From an uncultured Alcaligenaceae bacterium (lineage in GTDB: Bacteria > Pseudomonadota > Gammaproteobacteria > Burkholderiales > Burkholderiaceae_B), in contig CALFXX010000067.1 in NCBI GenBank assembly GCA_937952975.1, forward strand, positions 1 to 20,199: a DNA stretch of 20,199 nucleotides. The letters run 5' to 3'. Positions 7,005 through 14,011 of this stretch are shown here, piece after piece. Position 1 is the first letter of the stretch. Each line of letters opens with the position of its first letter. Both the position numbers and the translations under genes were made by a program. The notes under the pieces are model-generated. The model searched no databases, was not told the origin of the DNA, and saw only the letters and a list, made by a program, of their open reading frames with translations.

Positions 7005-7988
7005 GTGCAAACAAGCCTGCGTTGTTTGAAGGTTCTGGCAACAGCCATCGCGCTTATATGCGGCTGCATGATTCAGGTCTGTGCAGCGCAGACTTACCCT
7101 AGCCAGCCAGTGCGTCTGGTCGTCCCGTACCCGCCTGGCGGCACAACAGATATTGTTGCTCGGCAATACGCCGAATACTTAACCGCCGCGTTTAAGCAAA
7201 CGGTTGTAGTTGAAAATCGGCCCGGTGGCACCACTAATATTGCCGCTGAAGCGGTGGTCAAGAGTCAACCCGACGGACTGACTTGGTTGTTTTCGGGGGT
7301 CAATCAAACTATTAATCCTGCGATGGGGCCGGTGCCGTCTTTTGATCTCTTAAAAGTCCTTACCCCGGTGACTCTCGTAGCGCGTGTGCCCTATGTTGTC
7401 GCGGCTAACTCAAACGCGCCCTTTAATGGACTCGATCAATTGCTTTCAATGGCAAAGTCTTCTCCGGGTCAATTCACGATCTCTAGTGCGCAACTCGATG
7501 TTTATGTCGAGTTACTGAAACAGCGCGCGGGTGTTGACTTGCTGCATGTTCCCTATAAGGGAGGAGCTCCAGCGACAACCGATGCAATCTCGGGGCAAGT
7601 GAATATGGTGTTTGCTTTGGTACCAGTGCTCTTGCCCCACATCGAAAGTGGTCGACTCAAAGCGATCGCGGTCAGCTCAACTAAACGGTTGCCAATGCTA
7701 CCGAATACTTCAACCCTGGTTGAAGCAGGTATCGACTACGATTTATCGAGTTGGTATGGGGTCTTGGTGCCTAAAGCCACCTCAACAGCAATTGTCGAGC
7801 GCATATCCCAAGTCACGCAAAATATTGCCGCGATGCCATCATTTGTTGAGAAACTACGAACGCGTGGCGCAGTTGCCGAGGCGAATTCACCAACTGAATT
7901 TCATCAGCAAATCGAAAGTGAATTGAAGTTTTGGGCTCAAATCGCGCAGCAGATGCCAAAGCTTGTGGATGAGAGAAAGTCAAACTAA
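7005..7988 (+). CDS. Bug/TctC-family periplasmic receptor
   Basis: Starting from GTG at 7005 the product has 327 residues, the usual family length. Its signal peptide runs through KVLATAIALI to about CAAQ (26-29). The first ligand loop is typical: VVPYPPGGTTD (39-49). VVVENRPGGT, QPDGLTWLFSG and HVPYKGGAPATTDAISGQ follow in order. It should bind a small carboxylate in the periplasm. It sits between the aldolase gene and the dioxygenase gene, which makes it a good candidate for the receptor of this pathway's own substrate. No membrane subunits are adjacent, so it probably shares the TctBA pair encoded at 14012-16107. An alternative upstream start in the same frame is unlikely because it would overlap the aldolase gene. 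Confidence 0.92.
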   Translation: MQTSLRCLKVLATAIALICGCMIQVCAAQTYPSQPVRLVVPYPPGGTTDIVARQYAEYLTAAFKQTVVVENRPGGTTNIAAEAVVKSQPDGLTWLFSGVNQTINPAMGPVPSFDLLKVLTPVTLVARVPYVVAANSNAPFNGLDQLLSMAKSSPGQFTISSAQLDVYVELLKQRAGVDLLHVPYKGGAPATTDAISGQVNMVFALVPVLLPHIESGRLKAIAVSSTKRLPMLPNTSTLVEAGIDYDLSSWYGVLVPKATSTAIVERISQVTQNIAAMPSFVEKLRTRGAVAEANSPTEFHQQIESELKFWAQIAQQMPKLVDERKSN

Positions 7989-8063
7989 GTACCAGTCTGG
8001 GTCTTTAAGTGCAAATTGCATACGAAGTTGCCATGCAGATCGGGGATAGAAAATAAAAGTCAC

Positions 8064-8092
8064 TTGCAGTTTAATTCGTTGTTCAATACAAA
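8064..8092 (+). promoter_or_regulatory. Weak promoter candidate before the dioxygenase gene
   Basis: TTGCAG (8064-8069) and TACAAA (8087-8092) are 17 bases apart in the 133-base gap between the receptor and the dioxygenase. Matches to consensus are moderate. The gap also carries TGCAA-A-TTGCA, a small palindrome, at 8008-8018. An internal promoter here is possible but unproven. Confidence 0.22.
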
Positions 8093-8121
8093 AACAGATC
8101 TATTTGAAAATAGAGGTAGCG

Positions 8122-8952
8122 ATGAGGCAAGAAGCGATGCAGTATCAGACGATACAGGTCAGCCCCTTGACCCCCACGATCGGGGCAGAGATCGCGGGTG
8201 TGGATTTGGCCAAACCCTTAACTGACCAACAGTTTGAAGAGATCCATGCGGCGTTGATTCAGCATTTAGTCATTTTCTTTCGCGAGCAAACGATAAGTAC
8301 CGAGCAACACAAAGAGTTCGGCCGACGCTTTGGCAAGCTTCATATTCATCCAACGAGTCAGATGCCCGGGCACCCTGAAGTGCTCGAGATCAAGGCTGAC
8401 GAAAACTCGACCTGGGTCGCAGGCGAGGTGTGGCACTCTGATGTGACCTGCGAAATCGAGCCACCGATGGGCTCGATTTTGCATATTACAAAGGTGCCGG
8501 ATAATGGCGGAGGCGACACCTTGTTTGCGAATATGTATCGTGCCTACGAACTGTTGTCTGATCCGATGCGACAGTTTCTTGAAGGTAAAACCGCAATGCA
8601 TGAAGGTGCGCAGGTGTACGCTGGCCGCCATGGTAAGGATCCTAGCCGTCAGTACCCCGTGGCAGAGCACCCAATTGTTCGCACGCATCCTGTCAGCGGT
8701 AAAAAAGCACTGTATGTAAACAGAAACTTTACAACGCGTATTGTTGGCCTCAATAAAAACGAAAGTGAAGCAGTGCTACAGATGTTGTATCAACACATCG
8801 AACGAGACGATCTGAAATGCCGCTTTAAATGGCGACCAGGGTCAATTGCTTTTTGGGATAACCGGTGTGCACAGCATCAAGCGATGTGGGATTACTTTCC
8901 ACAAAAGCGCTATGGTCAGCGGGTGACTATTGCTGGCGATAAGCCGTATTGA
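8122..8952 (+). CDS. TauD/TfdA-family Fe(II)/2-oxoglutarate dioxygenase
   Basis: From ATG 8122 the product has 276 residues, close to TauD. The iron-binding triad is complete: WHSDVT gives His105 and Asp107, and CAQHQAMWDYFP gives His252. Arg267, fifteen residues after that histidine as in TauD, should hold the 2-oxoglutarate carboxylate. GDKPY at the end matches the TauD ending GDKPF. Family members hydroxylate sulfonates, aryloxyalkanoates or other carboxylates, and often release a fragment. The frame opens at TTG 8104, but AGAGGT at 8112-8117 favours ATG 8122; ATG 8137 is a further option. The NTF2-like gene follows after 19 bases. It would perform the first oxidative step of the pathway; true taurine use is unlikely because the neighbours are carboxylate transport genes. 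Confidence 0.93.
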   Translation: MRQEAMQYQTIQVSPLTPTIGAEIAGVDLAKPLTDQQFEEIHAALIQHLVIFFREQTISTEQHKEFGRRFGKLHIHPTSQMPGHPEVLEIKADENSTWVAGEVWHSDVTCEIEPPMGSILHITKVPDNGGGDTLFANMYRAYELLSDPMRQFLEGKTAMHEGAQVYAGRHGKDPSRQYPVAEHPIVRTHPVSGKKALYVNRNFTTRIVGLNKNESEAVLQMLYQHIERDDLKCRFKWRPGSIAFWDNRCAQHQAMWDYFPQKRYGQRVTIAGDKPY

Positions 8953-8971
8953 AAGTTGATGAGATGACACG

Positions 8972-9373
8972 ATGACTTCTCTATCTAAGGCTCACCCAGA
9001 ATTACATCAGGCCTGTATGGCGGTGCTCGACTGCTTCATGGACGGCCTCAATCAATATGATGCCCAAGCGATGGACGCGGCGATGCATTTCCCTCACGTT
9101 CGTTTTGCGGGCGGACAAATCAAAATCTATCCAAAAGCGGGCGATAACCCGATGGATTTGTTTGAGCGACTACGACGCGAAGATGACTGGAAATACAGCC
9201 GATGGGTGTCGCGCGAGTTGGTGCAGTGCAGCGATATTAAGGCTCATTACGCGTTAAGCTATACGCGGTTTCGTAGTGACGACTCTGTGATCGGGGTGTA
9301 TGAATCGTTGTATGTGCTGACTAAGGTCGACGGTAGTTGGGGGATTCAGATGCGCTCAAGTTTTGGCCCTTAG
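8972..9373 (+). CDS. NTF2-like (SnoaL-type) small protein
   Basis: This 133-residue protein resembles the cone-shaped NTF2/SnoaL-like fold. It has N-terminal helices (ELHQACMAVLDCFMDGLNQYDAQAMDAAMHFPHVRFAGG) followed by a curved sheet (KAHYALSYTRFR, YESLYVLTKVDGSWGIQMRSSFG), with the usual closing W-x-I-x-x-R pattern. There is no signal peptide. Members act as isomerases, hydratases, dehydratases or binding proteins, and the catalytic residues vary too much to name a reaction. It starts 19 bases after the dioxygenase stop, so the two are probably made together. It could rearrange or bind the hydroxylated product. The ribosome site is weak (TGATGAGATGA). The fold assignment is by pattern and the function is unknown. 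Confidence 0.75.
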   Translation: MTSLSKAHPELHQACMAVLDCFMDGLNQYDAQAMDAAMHFPHVRFAGGQIKIYPKAGDNPMDLFERLRREDDWKYSRWVSRELVQCSDIKAHYALSYTRFRSDDSVIGVYESLYVLTKVDGSWGIQMRSSFGP

Positions 9374-9388
9374 GCAATAGACACGTAC

Positions 9389-9417
9389 TTGCCTGCGAGT
9401 AGTCATAGGTCTATATT
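9389..9417 (+). promoter_or_regulatory. Internal sigma70-like promoter before the AtuA-type genes
   Basis: TTGCCT (9389-9394) is followed after exactly 17 bases by TATATT (9412-9417), matching four and five of six consensus bases. It sits in the 100-base gap before the AtuA-like small gene. Transcription would start near 9424, within the first of two adjacent hairpins. Confidence 0.45.
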
Positions 9418-9446
9418 GGGGTATCGGTGCCCCACAGCGCTGCTGT
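9418..9446 (+). other. Two adjacent hairpins in the leader of the AtuA-type genes
   Basis: GGGGTA and TGCCCC (9418-9433) form a six-base stem, with one G-T pair, around TCGG. ACAGC and GCTGT (9434-9446) form a perfect five-base stem around GCT with no gap after the first. No T-run follows, so this is not an ordinary terminator. It may be an operator overlapping the promoter start, or an RNA structure controlling or protecting the downstream message. Confidence 0.45.
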
Positions 9447-9473
9447 ATAAAAACATAACAGAGACAAATCAAA

Positions 9474-9839
9474 GTGACGACACAGACAATGCCGCTGCGC
9501 GAGGTCGCGCATTCACGTTCGGGCGAAAAAGGTAATGATTCGATGGTGTCCGTCATTGCCTACGATATTCGCGACTACCCAGTGTTACTCGAGCAAGTAA
9601 CGATCGAAGCGGTTCGTGCCGTCTATGGCCCGATTACGAAGGGGGTTATTCGTCGCTACGAAGTCCCATTAATCGGCGCGTTAAATTTTGTGATGACTGA
9701 TGTGCTCGAAGGAGGGCGTTCACGCACACTTGCCTTTGAAGAGTCTGGAAAAGCATTGTCCTCGCTCATGTTGACCTTGCCGCTGAACATGCCTGCTGAT
9801 TATGTTGGGCGCTCAGTCGCGATCAAGAGGGCCGCATAA
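9474..9839 (+). CDS. AtuA-like small protein (ferredoxin-fold domain)
   Basis: This 121-residue protein carries LREVAHSRSGEKGND near its start. That matches the signature of the small domain found at the C-terminus of fused AtuA/DUF1446 proteins and also as separate small proteins encoded beside them. The rest (YEVPLIGALNFVMTDVLEGGRSRTL) fits the same domain. It is probably a subunit of the large AtuA-type protein encoded next. No reaction has been firmly assigned to the family, though it is needed for acyclic terpene use in Pseudomonas and occurs in many carboxylate gene clusters. The start is GTG at 9474, with GAGA nine bases upstream; ATG 9489 is an alternative. Its TAA stop overlaps the ATG of the next gene (TAATG), which implies translational coupling. 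Confidence 0.82.
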   Translation: MTTQTMPLREVAHSRSGEKGNDSMVSVIAYDIRDYPVLLEQVTIEAVRAVYGPITKGVIRRYEVPLIGALNFVMTDVLEGGRSRTLAFEESGKALSSLMLTLPLNMPADYVGRSVAIKRAA

Positions 9840-11209
9840 TGGGTACGAAAAAAACTGGAAAGACAATTCGGTTAGGTTCTGCAACGGGTTGGTCACGCGA
9901 TCGGTTTGAGCCTGCAACAGATTTGATGAATCGTGGCAATGTCAATTATCTGTGTTTTGACTCGATGTCAGAAGTCACGATGAGCGCGGCTCAGGTGTCT
10001 CGGATGGAAACGGACCGCGTTCCGCCCTATGATCCTTATCTGATTCCTCGCATGGAACCGATTCTTAAATCGTGTAAAGAGCGTGGAATCAAGATTATTA
10101 CCAACCAAGGTTGGTTAGATCCGGAGGAGGCTGCACAGCAAGTTGCGGCCTTGGCGATCAAACTTGGGATTAAAGATCTTCGTGTCGCTGCAGTGTCTGG
10201 TGGGATCTTGACGAAGACTATCGGCACGATGGGCTTGAACTTCATCGAGACGGGGAAGCCAATCGCTGAGAGTCTTGATACGGTTGTGTCGGCTGAGGCT
10301 TATTTAGGCGCCCAAGGGATTGTTGATGCTTTAAAAGGTGGTGCCGATGTGGTGATCACCACTCGCATCGCCGATGCGTGCTTGTATTTAGGTCCACTGG
10401 CCTTTGAGTTTGACTGGAGTTTCGACGACTATCAAATGATGGCCAAGGGTATGGTGATTGGACATTTAATGGAATGCGGCAGCCAACTAAGCGGCGGCTA
10501 TTTCGCTGATCCAGGTTACAAAGATGTACCGGATCTTGCTAATGTCGGGAATCCCATTGCTGAGGTGAGTGACGATCGCGTACTGTTTTCAAAGCTCTCT
10601 AATTCTGGTGGGGTCGTGTCTGAGGCAACATGCAAAGAGCAATTGCTGTATGAAGTTGGCGACCCTGGTAACTATATCTGCCCCGACTGTATTGTCGATT
10701 TCACCAAAGTCAGTTTTAAGCAGGTTGGTGACAATCTGGTTGAGGCCTTTGCTGACCAAGCGGGCAAACCACGAACGCCAACGCTTAAGGCTTTGGTCGG
10801 TTTGACCGAAGGCTTTATGACAGAAGAAATGGTCATTTTTGCGGGGCCTGGTGCGCGGGTCCGCGCACAATGCACTCAAGAACTGCTCGAACAGCGCTTT
10901 AAGAAAGTTGCTTTGCAAGCCACTGAAATTCGTTTTGATTATCTTGGTATCAATGGCGTGCATCGCGAATCGTCGCCTGCGCCTGTTCATGAACCCTATG
11001 AAGTTATTTTGCGTGTGGCAGTCAAGACTGTAGAGCGTTCAGAGGCAGAGAAGATTCGTCGTGAAATCGATCCCCTGGCTGTGAACGGGATGTCTGCGAC
11101 CGGGAAGTGGGCGACGAGTGCGCCTGGGTCTAGAGTGCGGCCGGTTGTGGGACTCAGTTCATGTCTGGTACCACGTGAACTCATTCGTTCGACGGTTTCA
11201 TTTTGTTAA
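9839..11209 (+). CDS. AtuA/DUF1446-family protein, large component
   Basis: This 456-residue protein matches the AtuA (acyclic terpene utilisation, DUF1446) family. The opening IRLGSATGWSRDRFEPA is characteristic. GIKIITNQGWLDPEEAAQ, AAVSGG, GGADVVITTRIADACLYLGPL and a closing KWATSAPGSRVRPVVGLSSCLVPREL follow. With the preceding 121-residue protein the total is 577, about the size of fused AtuA proteins, so this is the two-gene form. AAGAGGG ends seven bases before the ATG, and the ATG overlaps the previous stop. There is no signal peptide. It probably acts in the cytoplasm on an acyl or hydroxyacyl intermediate, but the family's chemistry is unsettled. Two short-chain dehydrogenase genes follow, as AtuB and AtuG accompany AtuA in Pseudomonas. 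Confidence 0.9.
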   Translation: MGTKKTGKTIRLGSATGWSRDRFEPATDLMNRGNVNYLCFDSMSEVTMSAAQVSRMETDRVPPYDPYLIPRMEPILKSCKERGIKIITNQGWLDPEEAAQQVAALAIKLGIKDLRVAAVSGGILTKTIGTMGLNFIETGKPIAESLDTVVSAEAYLGAQGIVDALKGGADVVITTRIADACLYLGPLAFEFDWSFDDYQMMAKGMVIGHLMECGSQLSGGYFADPGYKDVPDLANVGNPIAEVSDDRVLFSKLSNSGGVVSEATCKEQLLYEVGDPGNYICPDCIVDFTKVSFKQVGDNLVEAFADQAGKPRTPTLKALVGLTEGFMTEEMVIFAGPGARVRAQCTQELLEQRFKKVALQATEIRFDYLGINGVHRESSPAPVHEPYEVILRVAVKTVERSEAEKIRREIDPLAVNGMSATGKWATSAPGSRVRPVVGLSSCLVPRELIRSTVSFC

Positions 11210-11312
11210 AAATACGCTTGAGCAAAACCAAAAAATTTAAGACGCTAAGCCTCCGTTCGTGTCAATAGATATTCATACAAGTGATATTTAACAATAAAAA
11301 TTTGGAGACGAC

Positions 11313-12122
11313 ATGCTGGACCTAACTGGAAAAGTTGCAATCGTGACGGGCGCTGGCTCGGTAGGACCTGGCTGGGGGAATGGCAGGGCCACGGCAGTGC
11401 TCTTAGCCCGTCAAGGGGCGTCAGTGTTTTTGGTCGATGTCGTGAAAGAAGCCGTTGAGCAAACCCGTCAGACGATTGAAGATGAAGGCTTTGTTTGTGC
11501 AACGCATCTTTGCGACATGTTGGATTCAGCAGCCGTTAAAAAAATGGTTCAGGCCTGTATCGATCGTTTCAAGCGTGTTGATATCTTGATCAACAACGTA
11601 GGTGGGTCAGAGCCAGGTAACCCCGTGACGATGACCGAAGAGGCCTGGGACCGTCAGATTGATTTCAACTTAAAGACAGTGTTCTTGGGTTGTAAACATG
11701 TGATCCCAGTTTTAGAAGCGCAAGGTAAAGGTGTGATCATTAATATCTCATCGGTTGCCGGTTTGCGTAATTCAAAAGATCGTACGCACGTGGCATACAG
11801 CTCTAGCAAAGCCGGCATCATTCAGTTCTCGCGCTCAACAGCAGGTGCCTATGCAAAAAAAGGGATCCGTTGCAATACGGTCGTGCCTGGTTTGATGCAC
11901 ACGCCCTTGGTCGAGCATCGGTTAACTAAGCAACTGTCCGCAACGGATGCCGCATCGTTGATCGAAAAGCGCAATGCGATGGTGCCGATTGGTCGGATGG
12001 GAACAGGCTGGGATATTGCTCATGCGGTGTTGTTCTTGGTGTCGGATGAGGCGGCGTTTATTACGGGCACAGAGATTGTTGTCGATGGCGGGTACACCAC
12101 CTTTGGCCCTAGCGGAACGTGA
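11313..12122 (+). CDS. Short-chain dehydrogenase/reductase, copy 1
   Basis: This 269-residue Rossmann-fold oxidoreductase has a nucleotide loop TGAGSVGPGWGNGRA (12-26) that is longer than the usual TGxxxGxG. Asp42 at the end of the second strand favours NAD over NADP. NNVGG (94-98), Ser146 or Ser147, and YSSSK (Tyr162, Lys166) complete the classical active site. It ends with ITGTEIVVDGGY. It would oxidise a hydroxyl group or reduce a ketone, plausibly on the product of the dioxygenase. TTTGGAGAC gives a good ribosome site before the ATG. A 103-base gap after the AtuA-type gene holds no clear terminator, so it may be co-transcribed. The next gene is a close paralogue that shares the lengthened glycine loop. 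Confidence 0.93.
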   Translation: MLDLTGKVAIVTGAGSVGPGWGNGRATAVLLARQGASVFLVDVVKEAVEQTRQTIEDEGFVCATHLCDMLDSAAVKKMVQACIDRFKRVDILINNVGGSEPGNPVTMTEEAWDRQIDFNLKTVFLGCKHVIPVLEAQGKGVIINISSVAGLRNSKDRTHVAYSSSKAGIIQFSRSTAGAYAKKGIRCNTVVPGLMHTPLVEHRLTKQLSATDAASLIEKRNAMVPIGRMGTGWDIAHAVLFLVSDEAAFITGTEIVVDGGYTTFGPSGT

Positions 12123-12141
12123 GGGCTAGCTGCTTATCTGC

Positions 12142-12153
12142 TTGATCGATCAA
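12142..12153. other. Twelve-base perfect palindrome between the two dehydrogenase genes
   Basis: TTGATCGATCAA is its own reverse complement and lies in the 52-base gap between the two dehydrogenase genes. Eleven of its bases (TTGATCGATCA) recur at 849-859, directly upstream of the amidohydrolase start. It may be a regulator site or chance. Confidence 0.25.
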
Positions 12154-12174
12154 CCACTTTTGTGAAGAACAGTC

Positions 12175-12975
12175 ATGACACGACGCTTGGAAGGGAAGGT
12201 AGCACTCGTAACGGGTGCAGGCTGTGTGGGCCCGGGTTGGGGGAATGGTCGAGCGATTGCCGTGAGATTTGCGCAAGAGGGGGCACGTGTCTTTGCAGTC
12301 GATAAAGATTTGAGCACGATGACAGAAACACTCTCGCTGATCGCCGAAGCGGGTGGTGAGGCTACACCCTATCAATGCAATGTGCTTGATAGCAAAGCGA
12401 TACCAGTCTTGGTGGCTGCCTGCGTCAAACAATATGGCGGCATTGATATCCTCGTCAATAATGTTGGCGGTGCTTCACCGGGTGGCCCTATTTCGTTAAG
12501 CGAAGAGAACTGGGACGCGCAAATGGATCTCAATCTCAAAACCGTTTTTATGATGTGTAAGCATGTCATGCCTGTCATGCTCGAAAAAGGGGCGGGATCC
12601 ATTGTCAACATTGCGTCGATCTCCGGCATCCGTTGGTCTGGCGCAGCACAAGTCGGTTACGCAGCGTCAAAAGCTGGGATTATTCAACTGGGTCGAGTAG
12701 TCGCCGTCGAATACGCCAGCAAGGGCATCAGAATCAACTCTGTCTTGCCAGGTCAGTTACACACACCTTTAGTGGATGTACGTGTGGCAAAAAATCAAAG
12801 CGGTGGTGATGTCGAGAGTATTTTGAAAAGACGCCAGGCGCGCATTCCGATGCCCTTTATGGGCGACGGCCGAGACACCGCCAATGCCGCGTTGTTTTTA
12901 GCCTCGGATGAGGCTCGTTTCATCACCGGTACTGAGTTGATCGTTGATGGTGGGATGACAGCAAAATGCGATTAA
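12175..12975 (+). CDS. Short-chain dehydrogenase/reductase, copy 2
   Basis: This 266-residue protein is clearly a paralogue of its upstream neighbour, with the same lengthened loop TGAGCVGPGWGNGRA (13-27), Asp43 for NAD preference, NNVGG, Ser148, and YAASK (Tyr162, Lys166). It ends with ITGTELIVDGGM. Differences concentrate in the substrate region after the active site (LHTPLVDVRVAKNQSGGDVESILKRR), so it probably acts on a different intermediate from copy 1. The ATG at 12175 has a weak GAAGAA site. Its last 10 bases overlap the start of the tctC gene, so dehydrogenase and transporter are translationally linked. This is the strongest physical link between the metabolic genes and the transport genes in the window. 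Confidence 0.93.
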   Translation: MTRRLEGKVALVTGAGCVGPGWGNGRAIAVRFAQEGARVFAVDKDLSTMTETLSLIAEAGGEATPYQCNVLDSKAIPVLVAACVKQYGGIDILVNNVGGASPGGPISLSEENWDAQMDLNLKTVFMMCKHVMPVMLEKGAGSIVNIASISGIRWSGAAQVGYAASKAGIIQLGRVVAVEYASKGIRINSVLPGQLHTPLVDVRVAKNQSGGDVESILKRRQARIPMPFMGDGRDTANAALFLASDEARFITGTELIVDGGMTAKCD

Positions 12976-13943
12976 ACCAAGGGCTAATGTTCGGTGTGAT
13001 CGCGGTGCTCAGTGGGGTGTTAGGTCTGTCCTCAACTCAAAGCGTCGCGGCTGAAAAATTTCCGGTGAAGCCGGTCCAAGTGATTATCCCTTTTCAACCA
13101 GGCGACACCGATAATTTATTGAGGCCCTTTGTTGAAAGGATGGGTGAGTTCTTAGGGCAGCCCCTCTCGCTCGTTTATAAGCCTGGCGCTGCAGGTGCGG
13201 TGGGTGCGGGGTTTGTTGCGACCAGCAAGCCAGATGGATATGTGTTAGTCGGCACCTCTCACTCTTCAGTTGCGGTGGTCCCCTTAACCAACAAGCAAGT
13301 TGCCTATAGCCTCGATTCGTTTGAACCCGTAGCGTGTTTGGTTGAAAGCGGTTCGTTGCTGGTGGTACTGTCGAGTTCGCCTTGGCTAACATTTAAAGAC
13401 GCGATTGAGGCGTCAAAAAAGGCGCCCGGAAAAGTCACTTATACAAGCTCTGGCACCTTTGGCACCAATCACTTGATTCCTGAAGGCCTGGCAAAAGAGG
13501 CGGGCGTCAAATGGAACCATATTCCTTCACAAGGCAGTGGTCCCGCCATAACCGCTACCTTAGGTGGCCATGTCAATATGGCATCAACGGCAGTCGCGCC
13601 TGCCGCACCCCATATTAAAGCGGGTACCTTACGTCCGCTCGCTTCTTACGGCAACAAACGCCTGCAAGCGTTTCCTGATGTTCCAACCCTGCAAGAGCTG
13701 GGCTATACCATCGCGAGCCCTTCGTATTACGGGCTTTTGGCACCCAAAGGCACTCCTAAAGCCGTAGTCGATGCGATCTACGCCGCGGCTAAGAAGGCTA
13801 CCGAGAAATACAACGAACAGATTTCAACGCGGCTTGAGCCGTTTGGTGTCGAAATTAAATTACTGGGACCAGACGAATATAAAACATGGCTAAAAGGGCA
13901 AAGTGACTTGTTTAGTGGAATTTTGAAATCGATGGGTAATTAG
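12966..13943 (+). CDS. tctC: TctC/Bug receptor of the TctCBA transporter
   Basis: This 325-residue receptor is encoded directly before tctB and tctA, so it is the cognate binding protein of the transporter. The signal peptide ends near SVAAE (26-30). YKPGAAGAVGAGFVA, KPDGYVLVGTS and APGKVTYTSSGTFG fit the family. The first ligand loop reads PFQPGDTDN (42-50), lacking the second glycine of PGGxxD, and the later motif reads HIPSQGSGPA instead of HIPYKG. Its ligand site is therefore altered. The ATG lies inside the end of the dehydrogenase gene with a 10-base overlap. An inverted repeat in the 68-base gap after its stop could help uncouple receptor and membrane subunit levels. Confidence 0.92.
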   Translation: MRLNQGLMFGVIAVLSGVLGLSSTQSVAAEKFPVKPVQVIIPFQPGDTDNLLRPFVERMGEFLGQPLSLVYKPGAAGAVGAGFVATSKPDGYVLVGTSHSSVAVVPLTNKQVAYSLDSFEPVACLVESGSLLVVLSSSPWLTFKDAIEASKKAPGKVTYTSSGTFGTNHLIPEGLAKEAGVKWNHIPSQGSGPAITATLGGHVNMASTAVAPAAPHIKAGTLRPLASYGNKRLQAFPDVPTLQELGYTIASPSYYGLLAPKGTPKAVVDAIYAAAKKATEKYNEQISTRLEPFGVEIKLLGPDEYKTWLKGQSDLFSGILKSMGN

Positions 13944-13946
13944 CGC

Positions 13947-13975
13947 CTCAGTGCCCTCTGCTTTGCTTGACTGAG
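13947..13975 (+). other. Inverted repeat between tctC and tctB
   Basis: CTCAGT (13947-13952) pairs exactly with ACTGAG (13970-13975) across 17 bases, just after the tctC stop. Binding protein genes often have an mRNA hairpin at this place, which protects the receptor message or lowers expression of the membrane genes. No T-run follows, so full termination is unlikely. Confidence 0.3.
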
Positions 13976-14011
13976 TATGACGATAGCTTCATGAAAAGGT
14001 AGCCATAAAAA

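Noticed and set aside
8266..8688. Open frame of 140 codons on the minus strand
   Set aside because: It is antisense to the dioxygenase gene, whose iron ligands prove the plus-strand frame; its own sequence shows no domain.
8122..8952. Assignment of the dioxygenase as taurine dioxygenase TauD
   Set aside because: The family fits, but no taurine ABC transporter or sulfur genes are nearby; the context is carboxylate uptake, so no specific substrate is claimed.
10589..10990. Open frame of 133 codons on the minus strand
   Set aside because: It is antisense to the AtuA-type large gene and resembles no family.
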